Source of the DNA: CAVXYG01 sp963706835
Lineage (GTDB): Bacteria; Actinomycetota; Actinomycetes; S36-B12; GCA-2699445
Reading direction: 5' to 3'
Assembly (NCBI GenBank): GCA_963706835.1
Contig: CAVPOB010000017.1
Span: 62,001 to 126,000, forward strand
DNA length: 64,000 bases
Made by a program: the position numbers and the translations under genes. This document shows, piece by piece, positions 7,702-16,931 of this stretch (position 1 is its first letter; every line of letters starts with the position of its first letter). The notes beneath the pieces were generated by a model that saw nothing but the letters and a program-made list of their open reading frames with translations, was not told the DNA's origin and did not search any database.

Positions 7702-8505
7702 CTAGCGCAAGTGGAGCACGTCGCCGGCGGCGACGCTGCGGGGCCCGCCCTCGGTGTCCACCTGCAGCCGGCCCAGCCCGTCCACCGCCAGCGCCGTGCC
7801 CTGCCAGCGCTCGCCGCCGGGGAGCCGGACCTCCACCACCCGGCCGAGCGTGGCGCAGCGGGCACTGTACTCGTCGGCCAGGCCGCTGCGGATCGGGTCG
7901 CCGCCGCTGGCCAGGAAGTGAGAGTAGCGGTGGTGCAGCTCTCGCACGCAGGCGGCTACCAGGACGTTCGGATCGGGGGCGATTGCCCCGGCCAGGAGCA
8001 GCGACGAAGCCTCCGGCACGGGCAGTTCCTCGGCCGTCATAGAGGTGTTGATCCCGAAGCCGACGCATGCAGCGCCATCGGCGCGCTCCAGCAGGATGCC
8101 GGCGACCTTGCCCGGGCGGGCACCATCGACGAGCACGTCGTTGGGCCACTTCACCAGCGCCGCCACCTCGCAGACCTCCGCGATGGCCGCGCTTACTGCC
8201 AGCCCGGTCAGCAGCGGCAGCCACCCCAGGCCGTCCGGCGCCAGGTCCGGCCGCAGCAGCACCGAGACCGAGACGGAGGCACCGGGCGGGGACGACCATG
8301 TCCGGCCCAGCCGGCCGCGTCCGGCCGTTTGCTCGTCGGCGGCGATGACCAGGCCCTCGGCAGCGCCATCACGGGCCCGCTGCAACACGTCAGCGTTGGT
8401 GGACCCGGTGGCGGCGACCACCTCCAGTTGCCGCCAGGGCAGATCAGCGGCGGCCCGCAAGAGGCCTTCGCGGGACAGGGTGGGACGGTCGGCGGGTGCA
8501 GTCAC
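7702..8505 (-). CDS. birA: Biotin-[acetyl-CoA-carboxylase] ligase BirA, monofunctional
   Basis: 267 residues. Makes biotinyl-AMP and attaches biotin to the Lys of the carrier domain encoded at 13.8 kb. Seen: ATGSTNADVLQRA, the biotin-binding loop TAGRGRLGRTWSSPPGA, LVKWPNDVLVDGARPGKVAGILLE and the C-terminal SH3-like part ending in LQVDTEGGPRSVAAGDVLHLR. There is no N-terminal helix-turn-helix, so it is an enzyme only and not a repressor. GTG start at 8505 lies 6 nt after TAGGCT with no ribosome binding site. Divergent from the carboxylase beta gene. Confidence 0.95.
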   Translation of the reverse strand: MTAPADRPTLSREGLLRAAADLPWRQLEVVAATGSTNADVLQRARDGAAEGLVIAADEQTAGRGRLGRTWSSPPGASVSVSVLLRPDLAPDGLGWLPLLTGLAVSAAIAEVCEVAALVKWPNDVLVDGARPGKVAGILLERADGAACVGFGINTSMTAEELPVPEASSLLLAGAIAPDPNVLVAACVRELHHRYSHFLASGGDPIRSGLADEYSARCATLGRVVEVRLPGGERWQGTALAVDGLGRLQVDTEGGPRSVAAGDVLHLR

Positions 8506-8511
8506 CCCTAT

Positions 8512-8517
8512 AGCCTA
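8512..8517 (-). promoter_or_regulatory. -10-like hexamer TAGGCT of birA
   Basis: TAGGCT on the minus strand, 6 nt from the GTG start of birA; leaderless promoter candidate. Confidence 0.55.
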
Positions 8518-8540
8518 GGAGGTAGACATCAGGAGGTGCG

Positions 8541-10139
8541 ATGACCGCATTGGTCGATGACGCTGCCACGGGGGGTCCGGACCGCCGTACGACGGCCGGC
8601 AAGGCCGCCGACCTGCAGCAGCGCCGCGAGGAGGCGCAGGCCCGCCGCAAGTCCGCGGTGGACAAGCAGCACGCCAAGGGCAAGAAGACGGCCATGGAGC
8701 GCATCGAGGAGTTGCTGGACGAAGGCTCCTTCCAGCAGATCGACGGGCTGGCCCGACACCGCTCCCACAGTTTCGGGCTGCAGAAGAACCGCCCGTACGG
8801 CGACGGCGTGATCACCGGCTACGGCACCATCGATGGCCGGCCGGTCTGCGTCTTCGCCCAGGACTTCACCGTGTTCGGAGGCTCGCTCGGCGAGGTCTTC
8901 GGCGAGAAGATCGTCAAGATCATGGACCTGGCGCTGAAGACCGGCTGCCCGATCATCGGCATCAACGATTCCGGGGGCGCCCGCATCCAGGAGGGTGTGG
9001 TCAGCCTCGGCATGTACGGCGAGATCTTCATGCGCAACGTGCGGGCCTCCGGGGTGATCCCGCAGATCTCCCTCATCATGGGCCCCTGCGCCGGCGGCGC
9101 GGTCTACTCCCCGGCGATCACGGACTTCACGATCATGGTCGACAAGACCTCGCACATGTTCATCACCGGCCCCGACGTGATCAAGACCGTGACTGGCGAG
9201 GACGTCCCGTTCGAGGAACTCGGTGGAGCGGTGACCCACAACTCCAAGTCCGGGGTCTCGCACTACGCCGCGGAGGACGAGAGCGACGCCCTGGAGTACG
9301 TGCGGGTGCTGCTGTCACACCTGCCAAGCAACAACCTCGAGGAGCCGCCGGTCTACGACATGACCGCCGACCTGTCCATCTCCGAGGAGGACCGCGAGCT
9401 GGACACGCTGCTGCCGGATTCGGTCAACCAGCCCTACGACATGCACACGGTGATCGAGCACGTCCTCGATGACGGCGACTTCCTCGAAGTGCAGCCGTTG
9501 TTCGCGCCGAACCTGATCGTCGGGTTCGGCCGGGTGGAGGGTCGCGCGGTGGGGGTCGTGGCCAACCAGCCGATGCAGTTCGCCGGCACCCTCGACATCG
9601 ACGCCTCGGAGAAGGCGGCGCGATTCGTGCGCACCTGCGACGCCTTCAATGTGCCGGTGCTGACCTTCGTCGATGTGCCGGGATTCCTGCCTGGCACCGA
9701 TCAGGAGTGGAACGGCATCATCCGGCGCGGCGCGAAGTTGATCTACGCCTACTGCGAGGCCACGGTGCCCCTGGTCACGGTCATCACGCGCAAGGCCTAC
9801 GGCGGCGCCTACGACGTCATGGGCTCCAAGCACCTCGGCGGCGACATCAACCTGGCGTGGCCCACCGCCGAGATCGCCGTAATGGGCGCCCAGGGAGCGG
9901 TCAACATCCTGTACCGCAAGGAGCTGGCCGCCGCTGAGAATCCCGAACAGCGCCGAGCCGAACTCATCGAGGAGTACACCGACACCCTTGCCAATCCGTA
10001 CCAGGCAGCCGAGCGCGGGTACATCGATCGGGTCATCCTGCCCCACGAGACCCGCACCCAGGTCGTGCGCGCCCTGCGGGCCCTGCGCAACAAGCGCAAG
10101 GAGTCGCTGCCCAAGAAGCACGGGAACATCCCGCTGTGA
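8541..10139 (+). CDS. accD5: Acyl-CoA (propionyl-CoA) carboxylase beta chain
   Basis: 532-residue carboxyltransferase subunit that moves CO2 from carboxybiotin to acyl-CoA. N half: INDSGGARIQEGVVSLGMYG and MGPCAGGAVYSPAITDF (oxyanion holes). C half: VDVPGFLPGTDQEW, RKAYGGAYDVMGSKHLGGD, AWPTAEIAVMGAQGAVNILYR. The Asp in GGAYDVM aligns with the residue (Asp422 in Streptomyces PccB, Ile in AccB) that sets preference for propionyl-CoA, so methylmalonyl-CoA production is likely. Starts with a strong AGGAGG 5-6 nt before ATG. First gene of an accD-accE-sulfotransferase-maf run, with the alpha chain just beyond. Confidence 0.95.
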   Translation: MTALVDDAATGGPDRRTTAGKAADLQQRREEAQARRKSAVDKQHAKGKKTAMERIEELLDEGSFQQIDGLARHRSHSFGLQKNRPYGDGVITGYGTIDGRPVCVFAQDFTVFGGSLGEVFGEKIVKIMDLALKTGCPIIGINDSGGARIQEGVVSLGMYGEIFMRNVRASGVIPQISLIMGPCAGGAVYSPAITDFTIMVDKTSHMFITGPDVIKTVTGEDVPFEELGGAVTHNSKSGVSHYAAEDESDALEYVRVLLSHLPSNNLEEPPVYDMTADLSISEEDRELDTLLPDSVNQPYDMHTVIEHVLDDGDFLEVQPLFAPNLIVGFGRVEGRAVGVVANQPMQFAGTLDIDASEKAARFVRTCDAFNVPVLTFVDVPGFLPGTDQEWNGIIRRGAKLIYAYCEATVPLVTVITRKAYGGAYDVMGSKHLGGDINLAWPTAEIAVMGAQGAVNILYRKELAAAENPEQRRAELIEEYTDTLANPYQAAERGYIDRVILPHETRTQVVRALRALRNKRKESLPKKHGNIPL

Positions 10140-10167
10140 TCCGCGTCGGGCAGTTGGTGGCAGTAGC

Positions 10168-10389
10168 ATGAGCGAGCCGACGAAGGGGCCGGTACTGCGC
10201 ATCGTCGCGGGCAATCCGACCCCGGATGAGGTGGCCGTGGTGGTCTCGGTTCTACAGGCAGTGGCTGCTGGCGCGGCGCCGGCTCCCGAGCCGGTCCGGC
10301 TGAGCAGCTGGTCCGACCGGGCCCGCGGGCTGCGCCGCAGACCCGCACCAGGGCCTACGACGTGGCGGGAATCGGGCCTGCCCTTGTAG
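10168..10389 (+). CDS. accE: Acyl-CoA carboxylase epsilon subunit
   Basis: 73 residues. Small actinobacterial carboxylase subunit that helps the biotin-carrying alpha chain bind the beta core. Seen: VLRIVAGNPTPDEVAVVVSVLQA at the N-terminus, the family hallmark, then a basic linker and WRESGLPL at the C-terminus. It is 28 bp downstream of the beta-chain gene, the family's standard position. The Pro/Ala/Arg-rich middle is expected for this poorly conserved protein. Confidence 0.88.
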   Translation: MSEPTKGPVLRIVAGNPTPDEVAVVVSVLQAVAAGAAPAPEPVRLSSWSDRARGLRRRPAPGPTTWRESGLPL

Positions 10390-10402
10390 CGGTAGGAGAG
10401 CC

Positions 10403-11431
10403 ATGGCAGCCGGACCCCTCGACCGGCCGATCTTCATCGGCGGGACCGGATCCGACGGGGCCGCGTCGCTGGCACTGCTGCTCTCCGAGCACCCCGACCT
10501 CCAGGCCTGCGAGCCGGTCCGCTTCAGCGTGATCTCCGATGCCAAGGGCGTGGTCGACGCCATGCTGCTCGGCCGCTCAATGCGCAAGGCATCCCGCACG
10601 CCGTGGCTGGATCGGCTCCTGGCGGAGAAGCAGCCGGCCTTCGCGCCCGAGCCGATGATGGGCGAGGAGCGCACGCCGCCGGAGGAACTCGTCGAGATGC
10701 TGCACCGCAGCTTCCTGCCCGACCCGCTGCTCAAGCCCGTGGGGCATCGTGCCGAGGTGTTGACGGCCAGCATCATCGAGCGTGCCAGCGAGCGCTACCT
10801 CGCGACGTTCTGGGACAACCCCGAGGGCGCCTCGGTGAACCTCGTGCACGACCTGCTGCGTCCCACGCACGGCCCCACCCAGGACCAGCCGCAGGCCCGG
10901 CGCTGGATCGACGCCACGCGACTCGGTGCGGTACGGGCGCCGCACCTGCTGGAGTTGTTCCCAGAAGCCGTCTTCCTCCACGTCGTCCGGGACGGTCGCG
11001 AGGTTGCACTGCGCTTCATGGAGATCAGCACCGGCTCCGCCTTCCCGGGCGCCCCGGTGTCCAGCGTCCCCATCGACCCCAACAAAGAGTGGAACCAGGC
11101 CGCGTTCGACCGGGCCCTGGGACTGTGGGAGCGGCGCTTGGTGTCGGCCGCCAGTGGTCTGCGCCGTGTCCCGCAGGACCGCGCGCTCACGGTCCGGGTC
11201 AGCGATCTCGTGGGCCCGGGCGGACCGGAGGCCGTGCGGACGATCCTGCGCCGATCCGACGTCGGCGACGGCGACTCGATCGTCGCCGCGCTCCCCCGCT
11301 ACTTGAGCCGCAAATCACTGCGCGAGGGCCGCGTGGCCGAGGTGGCTCCGATACAGCACCAGAACGCCATCGACCGCAGCTACAACGCAGCGCTGGCCCG
11401 ATTGGACGACCTCGGCGTCCCGCTGCCGTGA
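10403..11431 (+). CDS. Sulfotransferase-fold protein in the carboxylase operon
   Basis: 342 residues resembling PAPS-dependent sulfotransferases: PIFIGGTGSDGAASLALLLSEHP at the N-terminus corresponds to the 5'-phosphosulfate loop, and LFPEAVFLHVVRDGREVALRFME to the 3'-phosphate segment. The strict GRSGTT form of the loop is GTGSDGAAS here, so activity is uncertain. It lies 13 bp after accE and 10 bp before maf, with AGGAG before its ATG, so it is co-transcribed with the carboxylase genes. That position is not one I know from other actinobacteria. The substrate is unknown. Confidence 0.7.
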   Translation: MAAGPLDRPIFIGGTGSDGAASLALLLSEHPDLQACEPVRFSVISDAKGVVDAMLLGRSMRKASRTPWLDRLLAEKQPAFAPEPMMGEERTPPEELVEMLHRSFLPDPLLKPVGHRAEVLTASIIERASERYLATFWDNPEGASVNLVHDLLRPTHGPTQDQPQARRWIDATRLGAVRAPHLLELFPEAVFLHVVRDGREVALRFMEISTGSAFPGAPVSSVPIDPNKEWNQAAFDRALGLWERRLVSAASGLRRVPQDRALTVRVSDLVGPGGPEAVRTILRRSDVGDGDSIVAALPRYLSRKSLREGRVAEVAPIQHQNAIDRSYNAALARLDDLGVPLP

Positions 11432-11441
11432 GAGGGCTTCC

Positions 11442-12092
11442 GTGACCGGGTCCCCCAGACTGATCCTCGCCAGTGCCTCCCCCGCCCGCCGGCGCCTGCT
11501 GCAATCGGCCGGTGTCACTGCCGAAGTCCTCATCAGCGACGTTGACGAGGCGGCCGCGGCAGCCGGCCTCACCAGCCCCACCGAGGTCGCGGGGCGATTG
11601 GCGGCCGCCAAGGCGCGCGATGTCGCCGCCCGACTCCACGACCTGGCAGGACCGGTCCTGGTGCTGGGCTGCGACTCGGTGCTGGAGATGCCCGATGTCC
11701 CCCAATTGGCTGGACAAGCACTCGGCAAGCCCGCCGATGCCGACCAGGCCGTGGCGCGGTGGCAGTTGATGCGCGGCGCGGAGGGGCTGTTGCACACCGG
11801 CCACTGCTTGCTGCAACTCATCGGTGATCGGCGGCGCGAGCACGCTGCGGTCGCCACGACACGGGTGCGCTTCGCCGAGCCGAGCCTCGCCGAGATCAGC
11901 GCCTACGTGGCGACCGGAGAGCCGCTGCGCGTGGCCGGTGGTTTCACCCTGGACGGGCTCGGCGCCGCATTCGTCCGAGGCGTCGATGGAGACCCCTCGA
12001 ATGTGATCGGCCTCTCACTGCCACTGTTGCGTGATCTCGTGGCACGCGCAGGTGTGGCGTGGCCGATGCTGTGGTCGCGACCAATGGGCTGA
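11442..12092 (+). CDS. maf: Maf-like nucleoside triphosphate pyrophosphatase
   Basis: 216 residues. Hydrolyses non-canonical or modified (d)NTPs to the monophosphate; house-cleaning enzyme. Motifs seen: LILASASPARRRLLQSAGV (SxSPRR-like phosphate loop), DVDEAAAA, LVLGCDSVLEM (metal site) and LGKPADADQA, then GGFTLDGLGAAFVRGVDGDPSNVIGLSLPLL. GTG start at 11442, 10 bp after the sulfotransferase-like gene. The linkage of maf to acyl-CoA carboxylase genes is as in mycobacteria (Rv3282). Confidence 0.92.
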   Translation: MTGSPRLILASASPARRRLLQSAGVTAEVLISDVDEAAAAAGLTSPTEVAGRLAAAKARDVAARLHDLAGPVLVLGCDSVLEMPDVPQLAGQALGKPADADQAVARWQLMRGAEGLLHTGHCLLQLIGDRRREHAAVATTRVRFAEPSLAEISAYVATGEPLRVAGGFTLDGLGAAFVRGVDGDPSNVIGLSLPLLRDLVARAGVAWPMLWSRPMG

Positions 12093-12198
12093 CCCGTAGT
12101 CGGGGTCGGGCGCCGCGCTGGCTACCCTTGAGACAGTTCCCGTCGCGCCGAAACGGCCTGCGACGGACCCCGCTGATCCGCGATCGAAGGAGCGTCCG

Positions 12199-13966
12199 GT
12201 GCGCAAGGTACTCATCGCCAATCGTGGCGAGATCGCCATCCGAGTGGCCCGGGCCTGCCGGGACGCCGGGATCGCTTCGGTTGCTGTCTACGCAGACCCG
12301 GACCGCGAGTCGCAGCACGTCCGCGCCGCCGATGAGGCGTACGCGCTGGGCGGGGCGACTGCGGCCGAGTCCTACCTGGTCATCGACAAGATCCTGCGCG
12401 CCGCGAAGGACTCCGGCGCCGACGCGATCCACCCGGGCTATGGCTTCCTCAGCGAGAACGCCGATTTCGCCCAAGCGGTCATCGATGCCGGTCTGACCTG
12501 GATCGGGCCGCCGCCGCAGGCCATCCGGGACCTGGGCGACAAGGTCTCGGCCCGCCATATCGCCGCCCGCGCCGGTGCCCCTCAGGTGCCGGGCACCCCC
12601 GACCCGGTCTCCGGCGCCGAGGATGTGGTGGCCTTCGCCGAGGAGCACGGCCTGCCCGTCGCGATCAAGGCCGCCTTCGGCGGAGGCGGCAGAGGCCTGA
12701 AGGTGGCCCGGACGCTGGACGAGATCCCCGAGTTGTACGACTCGGCGGTCCGCGAGGCGGTGGCAGCCTTCGGCCGCGGCGAGTGCTTCGTGGAGCGCTA
12801 CCTGGATCGGCCGCGCCACGTGGAGACCCAGGTGCTGGCCGACCAGCACGGCAACGTCGTGGTGGTCTCCACCCGCGACTGCTCGCTGCAGCGGCGCCAC
12901 CAGAAGCTCGTCGAGGAGGCACCGGCGCCGTTCCTGTCCGAGGCGCAGGTCGCCGAGCTCTACCGGGCGAGCAAGGCGATCGTGAAAGAGGCCGGCTACT
13001 ACGGGGCCGGGACGTGCGAGTTCCTCGTGGGCCAGGACGGCACGATTTCGTTCCTGGAGGTCAACACGCGGCTGCAGGTGGAGCATCCGGTCAGCGAAGA
13101 GGTGGCGGGCCTCGACCTGGTCCGCGAGCAGTTCCGGATCGCCGACGGCGAGGAGCTCGGCTTCGACGACCCCGATGCTGCGCGGCCATTCCATCGAGTT
13201 CCGCATCAACGGCGAGGATCCGGGCCGGAACTTCCTGCCGGCACCGGGCGTGCTCACGGTCTGGGAGCCGCCGAGCGGGCCCGGCGTGCGCTGGGACGGC
13301 GGCTTCGTGACCGGTGACGTGATCGGGGGCAACTTCGACTCGTTGCTCGGCAAGCTCATCGTGACCGGCGCCACCCGGCAGCAGGCGCTGGAGCGCTCCC
13401 GCCGGGCGCTGGCGGAGTTCCGCGCCGAGGGCATCGCAACCGCGCTGACCTTCCACCGGGCGGTCGTGGCCGATGAGGCCTTCGCCCCGGCCGACCCGCA
13501 GACGCCCTTCGTCGTGCACACCCGTTGGATCGAAACCGAGTTCAACAACACCATCCCGGCCTACACCGGTGGCGCGGATGCGCTCGTCGAGCCGGCGCAG
13601 CGCACGAGCGTCACCGTGGAGGTCGGCGGCAAGCGGATCGAGGTGACGCTGCCCGAGACGCTGGCGGTGTCCACCACCGCCGCGGCCGGCAAGGCAGGGG
13701 GCAAGGCCAAGCGTGCGAAGAAGGGCGGCGGCGCTCATCAGGCCGGTGGGGACGCCGTCGTAGCACCGATGCAGGGCACCGTCGTCAAGATCGCCGTGGA
13801 GGAGGGCCAGGAAGTCGCCGAGGGCGACCTGGTGGTGGTCCTCGAGGCGATGAAGATGGAGCAGCCGCTCAACGCCCACAAGTCCGGCGTGGTGTCCGGG
13901 ATCGTGGCGACGATCGGCACTACCGTCACCAACGGAGCACCCCTGCTGGAGATCAAGAGTCCCTGA
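12199..13966 (+). CDS. accA3: Acyl-CoA carboxylase alpha chain: biotin carboxylase plus biotin carrier (one-base insertion)
   Basis: 588 residues after correction. Residues 1-~450 are biotin carboxylase: VLIANRGEIAIRVARACRD, HPGYGFLSENADFA, the ATP-grasp AFGGGGRGLKVAR, FLEVNTRLQVEHPVSE. Residues ~520-588 are the carrier domain, VVAPMQGTVVKIAVEEGQ and VLEAMKMEQP with the biotinylated Lys. A Lys/Gly/Ala linker joins them. The frame breaks near 13168-13174: removing one base joins FDDPD to RGHSIEFRINGEDP exactly as in the family. This is probably a sequence error. GTG start with AAGGAG upstream; TACCCT at 12123-12128 could be its -10. Confidence 0.93.
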
Positions 13967-14642
13967 GGACTCCTTCGGCCGGCACCGCCTGCCGATAGAT
14001 CAGGGCCCACGCCGTCAGCAGCCACCACGCCACAACGCCCATGACCAGCCAGAAGATGGCCGCGGCGGGCGTTCCCTTGACGAAGAACGTGTTGACGGCC
14101 GACAACAGGTAGAGCACCAGGCCCGCCACGACGAGGATCGCGGTGGTGAGCAGCCACCGTCCGACCCTTCCGCCGATGGCACGGAAATTCCACGCCATGG
14201 CGTTGCCCCGGCCGTCGCTGGCCGCCAGCGGGAGGAACGGGGTGGCCGCCGCCACCACCAGGACCAGCGCCGGCTGGATCAGGGCGGCGAGCAGGATGAG
14301 GGCCCACTGCACGATGGTCCAGCCGGCGAAACCCGTGGCGTTGCGCCGCGCCCGGGCCAGCACACTGCCGACTGACGCATCGCCGTCCACCGCCGCCAGC
14401 GCCCCCGATGCGAGGACGCTGTAGAGCACCAGGGCCGAGATGGCAGAGGCCGCGAAGGCTGCGAGGAACGCCGCGCTGAAGCCCGACAGGGTGTCGAGGT
14501 ACATCAAGCCCGCCTGCACGACGGCGTTGACCCCGATGAACGGCAGGGCGGCGCCGCTGGCACGCCACATGACCCGGAACCCGGACAGGGTCGCCGACAA
14601 GCGGTAGGTGGCCGGCTCGGGACCGACCGCCGCTGTTGTCAT
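13953..14642 (-). CDS. Multi-pass membrane protein of unknown function
   Basis: 229 residues with about six hydrophobic helices (for example AALPFIGVNAVVQAGLMYLD, FLAAFAASAISALVLYSVLA, WTIVQWALILLAALIQPALV, AAIFWLVMGVVAWWLLTAWALIY). I do not recognise a family; the layout resembles uncharacterised actinobacterial integral membrane proteins. Its ATG shares a base with the lipoprotein stop (TGATG), so it is the third gene of the phosphoesterase-lipoprotein-membrane protein operon. The 3' end overlaps the carboxylase alpha gene by 14 bp, tail to tail. Confidence 0.75.
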   Translation of the reverse strand: MTTAAVGPEPATYRLSATLSGFRVMWRASGAALPFIGVNAVVQAGLMYLDTLSGFSAAFLAAFAASAISALVLYSVLASGALAAVDGDASVGSVLARARRNATGFAGWTIVQWALILLAALIQPALVLVVAAATPFLPLAASDGRGNAMAWNFRAIGGRVGRWLLTTAILVVAGLVLYLLSAVNTFFVKGTPAAAIFWLVMGVVAWWLLTAWALIYRQAVPAEGVLRDS

Positions 14643-15034
14643 CACTGGCCCTCCTGCCCGTTGCGCAGCAACACGTCCTCGACCTTGCCGTCGTAGATCG
14701 TGTCCCCATCGACCGTCACGATGAGGGACACGTCCGCCGGCACATAGGCGCCCCATGCATCAGTCGTCTCCCCGTACGGCGCCAGAACCTCGGCGTCAGC
14801 GCGGATCTCGGCGCCGTCGGTCGTGGTGCCGATGCACTGGAAGAGCGGATCGACGAACTCGCAGACCGGGGCGACCTCGATCGGCACTGCGCGGTCCACA
14901 AGGACGTCGTTGGTGGCCGTCCGCACCGCACTGACCTGTGCCCCGGCCACCCCCTGTAGCTGGGCCACCTGCGAGCACCCGGTCGCCACCGCCACCATGA
15001 GCAGCCCTGCAACTGCCGCGCCCCCGCGCCTCAT
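14642..15034 (-). CDS. Small lipoprotein
   Basis: 130 residues. The N-terminus has two Arg, a hydrophobic stretch AAVAGLLMVAVATG and Cys20 in VATGC, an acceptable lipobox for signal peptidase II. The mature part has two further cysteines (CEFVDPLFQC) that could pair outside the cell, and a beta-rich C-terminal half. No family recognised. It overlaps the phosphoesterase stop by 4 bp (ATGA) and touches the membrane-protein start, so the three are one operon and probably work at the cell surface. Confidence 0.75.
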   Translation of the reverse strand: MRRGGAAVAGLLMVAVATGCSQVAQLQGVAGAQVSAVRTATNDVLVDRAVPIEVAPVCEFVDPLFQCIGTTTDGAEIRADAEVLAPYGETTDAWGAYVPADVSLIVTVDGDTIYDGKVEDVLLRNGQEGQ

Positions 15035-16830
15035 AGCGCCACCCCCTTGGTGTTGCTCAGGACCTGAGCCCGGCGGGTCATCGCCTCGCGATCCAGCGAC
15101 TCGTCAGAGATCTGCTCCATGGGGAAAGGAGCTCTGACGAGCAGTTCGACGTTGCGGTCCAACTGCGAACCCATCAGCGCCAGCGGTGTTGCCACCCAGT
15201 CGTTGGCAGCGAACTCCCGGCTCAGCGACGCTAGGCCGGCTTGCGAGAAGTCCCCGGCTCGCCACTGCGCCGGTGAGGCGTGGTCCAGCGTTACCGCGAA
15301 GATCGACAGCGTCCCATCCCGGTTGTCGCAGAGCTCTACAACCTGCTGCTGCTGCGGGTAGTCCACGCACGATGCGGTCGTGACTTCCCAGAACCCGCCC
15401 GCGCCGTCCTGCGTCGGGTGGGCGCGGATCGTGTTGGCGTGGGTATGGCCGTTGAGCCAGAGCACCATGTTCGGGTAGCGCAGCAGCATCGCGATGATCT
15501 CATCGGCCTCGATGAGGGGCTGACCTGGCTGGAAGACCGACTCGGCATTGTTGCCCATGGTCAGCGTGTTGTGGTGGCTGGAGATCACGGCGATCTTGTT
15601 CTGCTCGACGCACTCCCGCAGCCCCGCCTCGAGCCAGTCGAACTGATCCTTGGGCAGCGCGCCGTCTGCGCCGGCGATGCGATTGCAGGTATCGAGGCCG
15701 AACAACCGCAGGTGCTCGCCGATGTCGGCGCTCCAGTAGGTGGTGTTGTCGTCGAGGTTCTGCTGGGTCCAGCCGTGGCCGATCGGCCCGGGCCCGGCAC
15801 CGTTGTCCTCGAAGTGCGCCGCCATGAAGTCCTGCCCCTGCAGCAGTCGGCGTTCCGGGTCGGCGGTGATGGACTTGAAGCCCCCGAGGAGGCCGAACTG
15901 CTGCCGCGAGTAGTTCAGCATGCGCTGCAGCGGGCTAGTGTCCAAGGCCATCCCGGTGAAGTTGTCCAGGGCCCAGGATTGAAACGAGTAGTACTTCACG
16001 CCCCCGATGGCCAGTGTTCGCAGCGAGTCGTCCTGACCGGCGAAGCCGTTGTAGAGCACGTCGTGGTTGCCGTAGACGGAGTACCAGGGCGCCGGCATGC
16101 CGGGGCTGATCACCTCGGTCTCGACCACCGCCTGCATGAGGCCGGGGATCTGCGGGAAGCCGTACATGCCCCATGGATCACTGGCTGGGTCGTCGGGGTG
16201 GTAGGCGTAGGCGGCCTCGGGCCAGACCTCGACCCCCTCGTAGACCCCGGTCTCGCCGGAGTCGGCGAAGACGGGCACCCCGTCCATGATCTTGATGTAC
16301 CAGCGGGTCTCGAGGTTGGAGATCTGGTCGGAGGAGTCACCGGTGTTGATGACGGCCGCCATCGGGGCCCCGGTGACTGGGCTGAAGGCAGCATCGCTGA
16401 ACGCCTGCACCATCTGCGCCTGCACGTGCAGCGTCATCGACTGCTGCGGCCGGAAGGAGCCGGGAACCAGGGTGGTGCTGAAGGTGTTGACCGGCTCCAG
16501 CCGAGCCGGCGTCTGGGTGTCCTGGATGTGGATGTCCGAGGTGTGCCCCAAGTAGGCCAGCGAGCGGCGGGCCGTGGCGCGGGGTGCGCCCGGGGCAGCC
16601 CGCAGCAGATCCGTGCGCACGATGAACGACTCGCCGGGCGCGGAGACCAGCGTGCGGTAGCCGCGGTTGCCGGTCGAGGCCTGGCGGATGGTCTCCCGAA
16701 GGGTCGTCGGCACATCCGCCGGCGCCACGGGCTCAGCAAGGGCCCGGGTAAGGGCGTCGCGCGGCAGGCAGAACGCGGTCGCCAGGACGCCGCTGGCGGC
16801 CAAGAACGATCGGCGGCTCATCGCGGGCAT
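15031..16830 (-). CDS. Tat-exported metallophosphoesterase (TIGR03767-like)
   Basis: 599 residues. Twin-arginine signal SRRSFLAASGVLATAFCLP at the N-terminus. Calcineurin-like metal-site motifs are spread through the chain: LGHTSDIHIQD (D-x-H), VINTGDSSDQ (G-D), YSVYGNHDVLYNG (GNHD), ISSHHNTLT and LWLNGHTHANTI (GHxH). The long insertions between motifs match the actinobacterial TIGR03767 group of phosphoesterases, whose substrate is not known. Start at 16830 has GGAAGG upstream; ATG 16821 (MSRRS) also fits the Tat signal. Head of an operon with a lipoprotein and a membrane protein. Confidence 0.85.
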   Translation of the reverse strand: MPAMSRRSFLAASGVLATAFCLPRDALTRALAEPVAPADVPTTLRETIRQASTGNRGYRTLVSAPGESFIVRTDLLRAAPGAPRATARRSLAYLGHTSDIHIQDTQTPARLEPVNTFSTTLVPGSFRPQQSMTLHVQAQMVQAFSDAAFSPVTGAPMAAVINTGDSSDQISNLETRWYIKIMDGVPVFADSGETGVYEGVEVWPEAAYAYHPDDPASDPWGMYGFPQIPGLMQAVVETEVISPGMPAPWYSVYGNHDVLYNGFAGQDDSLRTLAIGGVKYYSFQSWALDNFTGMALDTSPLQRMLNYSRQQFGLLGGFKSITADPERRLLQGQDFMAAHFEDNGAGPGPIGHGWTQQNLDDNTTYWSADIGEHLRLFGLDTCNRIAGADGALPKDQFDWLEAGLRECVEQNKIAVISSHHNTLTMGNNAESVFQPGQPLIEADEIIAMLLRYPNMVLWLNGHTHANTIRAHPTQDGAGGFWEVTTASCVDYPQQQQVVELCDNRDGTLSIFAVTLDHASPAQWRAGDFSQAGLASLSREFAANDWVATPLALMGSQLDRNVELLVRAPFPMEQISDESLDREAMTRRAQVLSNTKGVAL

Positions 16831-16931
16831 GTGCAGGGCCTTCCGTCTGTTGCCTCGACAGTTAGGCCGAGCCTGGCAGACCGAGACGAGGCACCGGAGC
16901 AGTTCCGGTCAACAGGCGCCTGATCACACCC

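Noticed and set aside
15280..16923. 547-residue open frame on the plus strand opposite the phosphoesterase
   Set aside because: Antisense of a well-supported gene; no signature.
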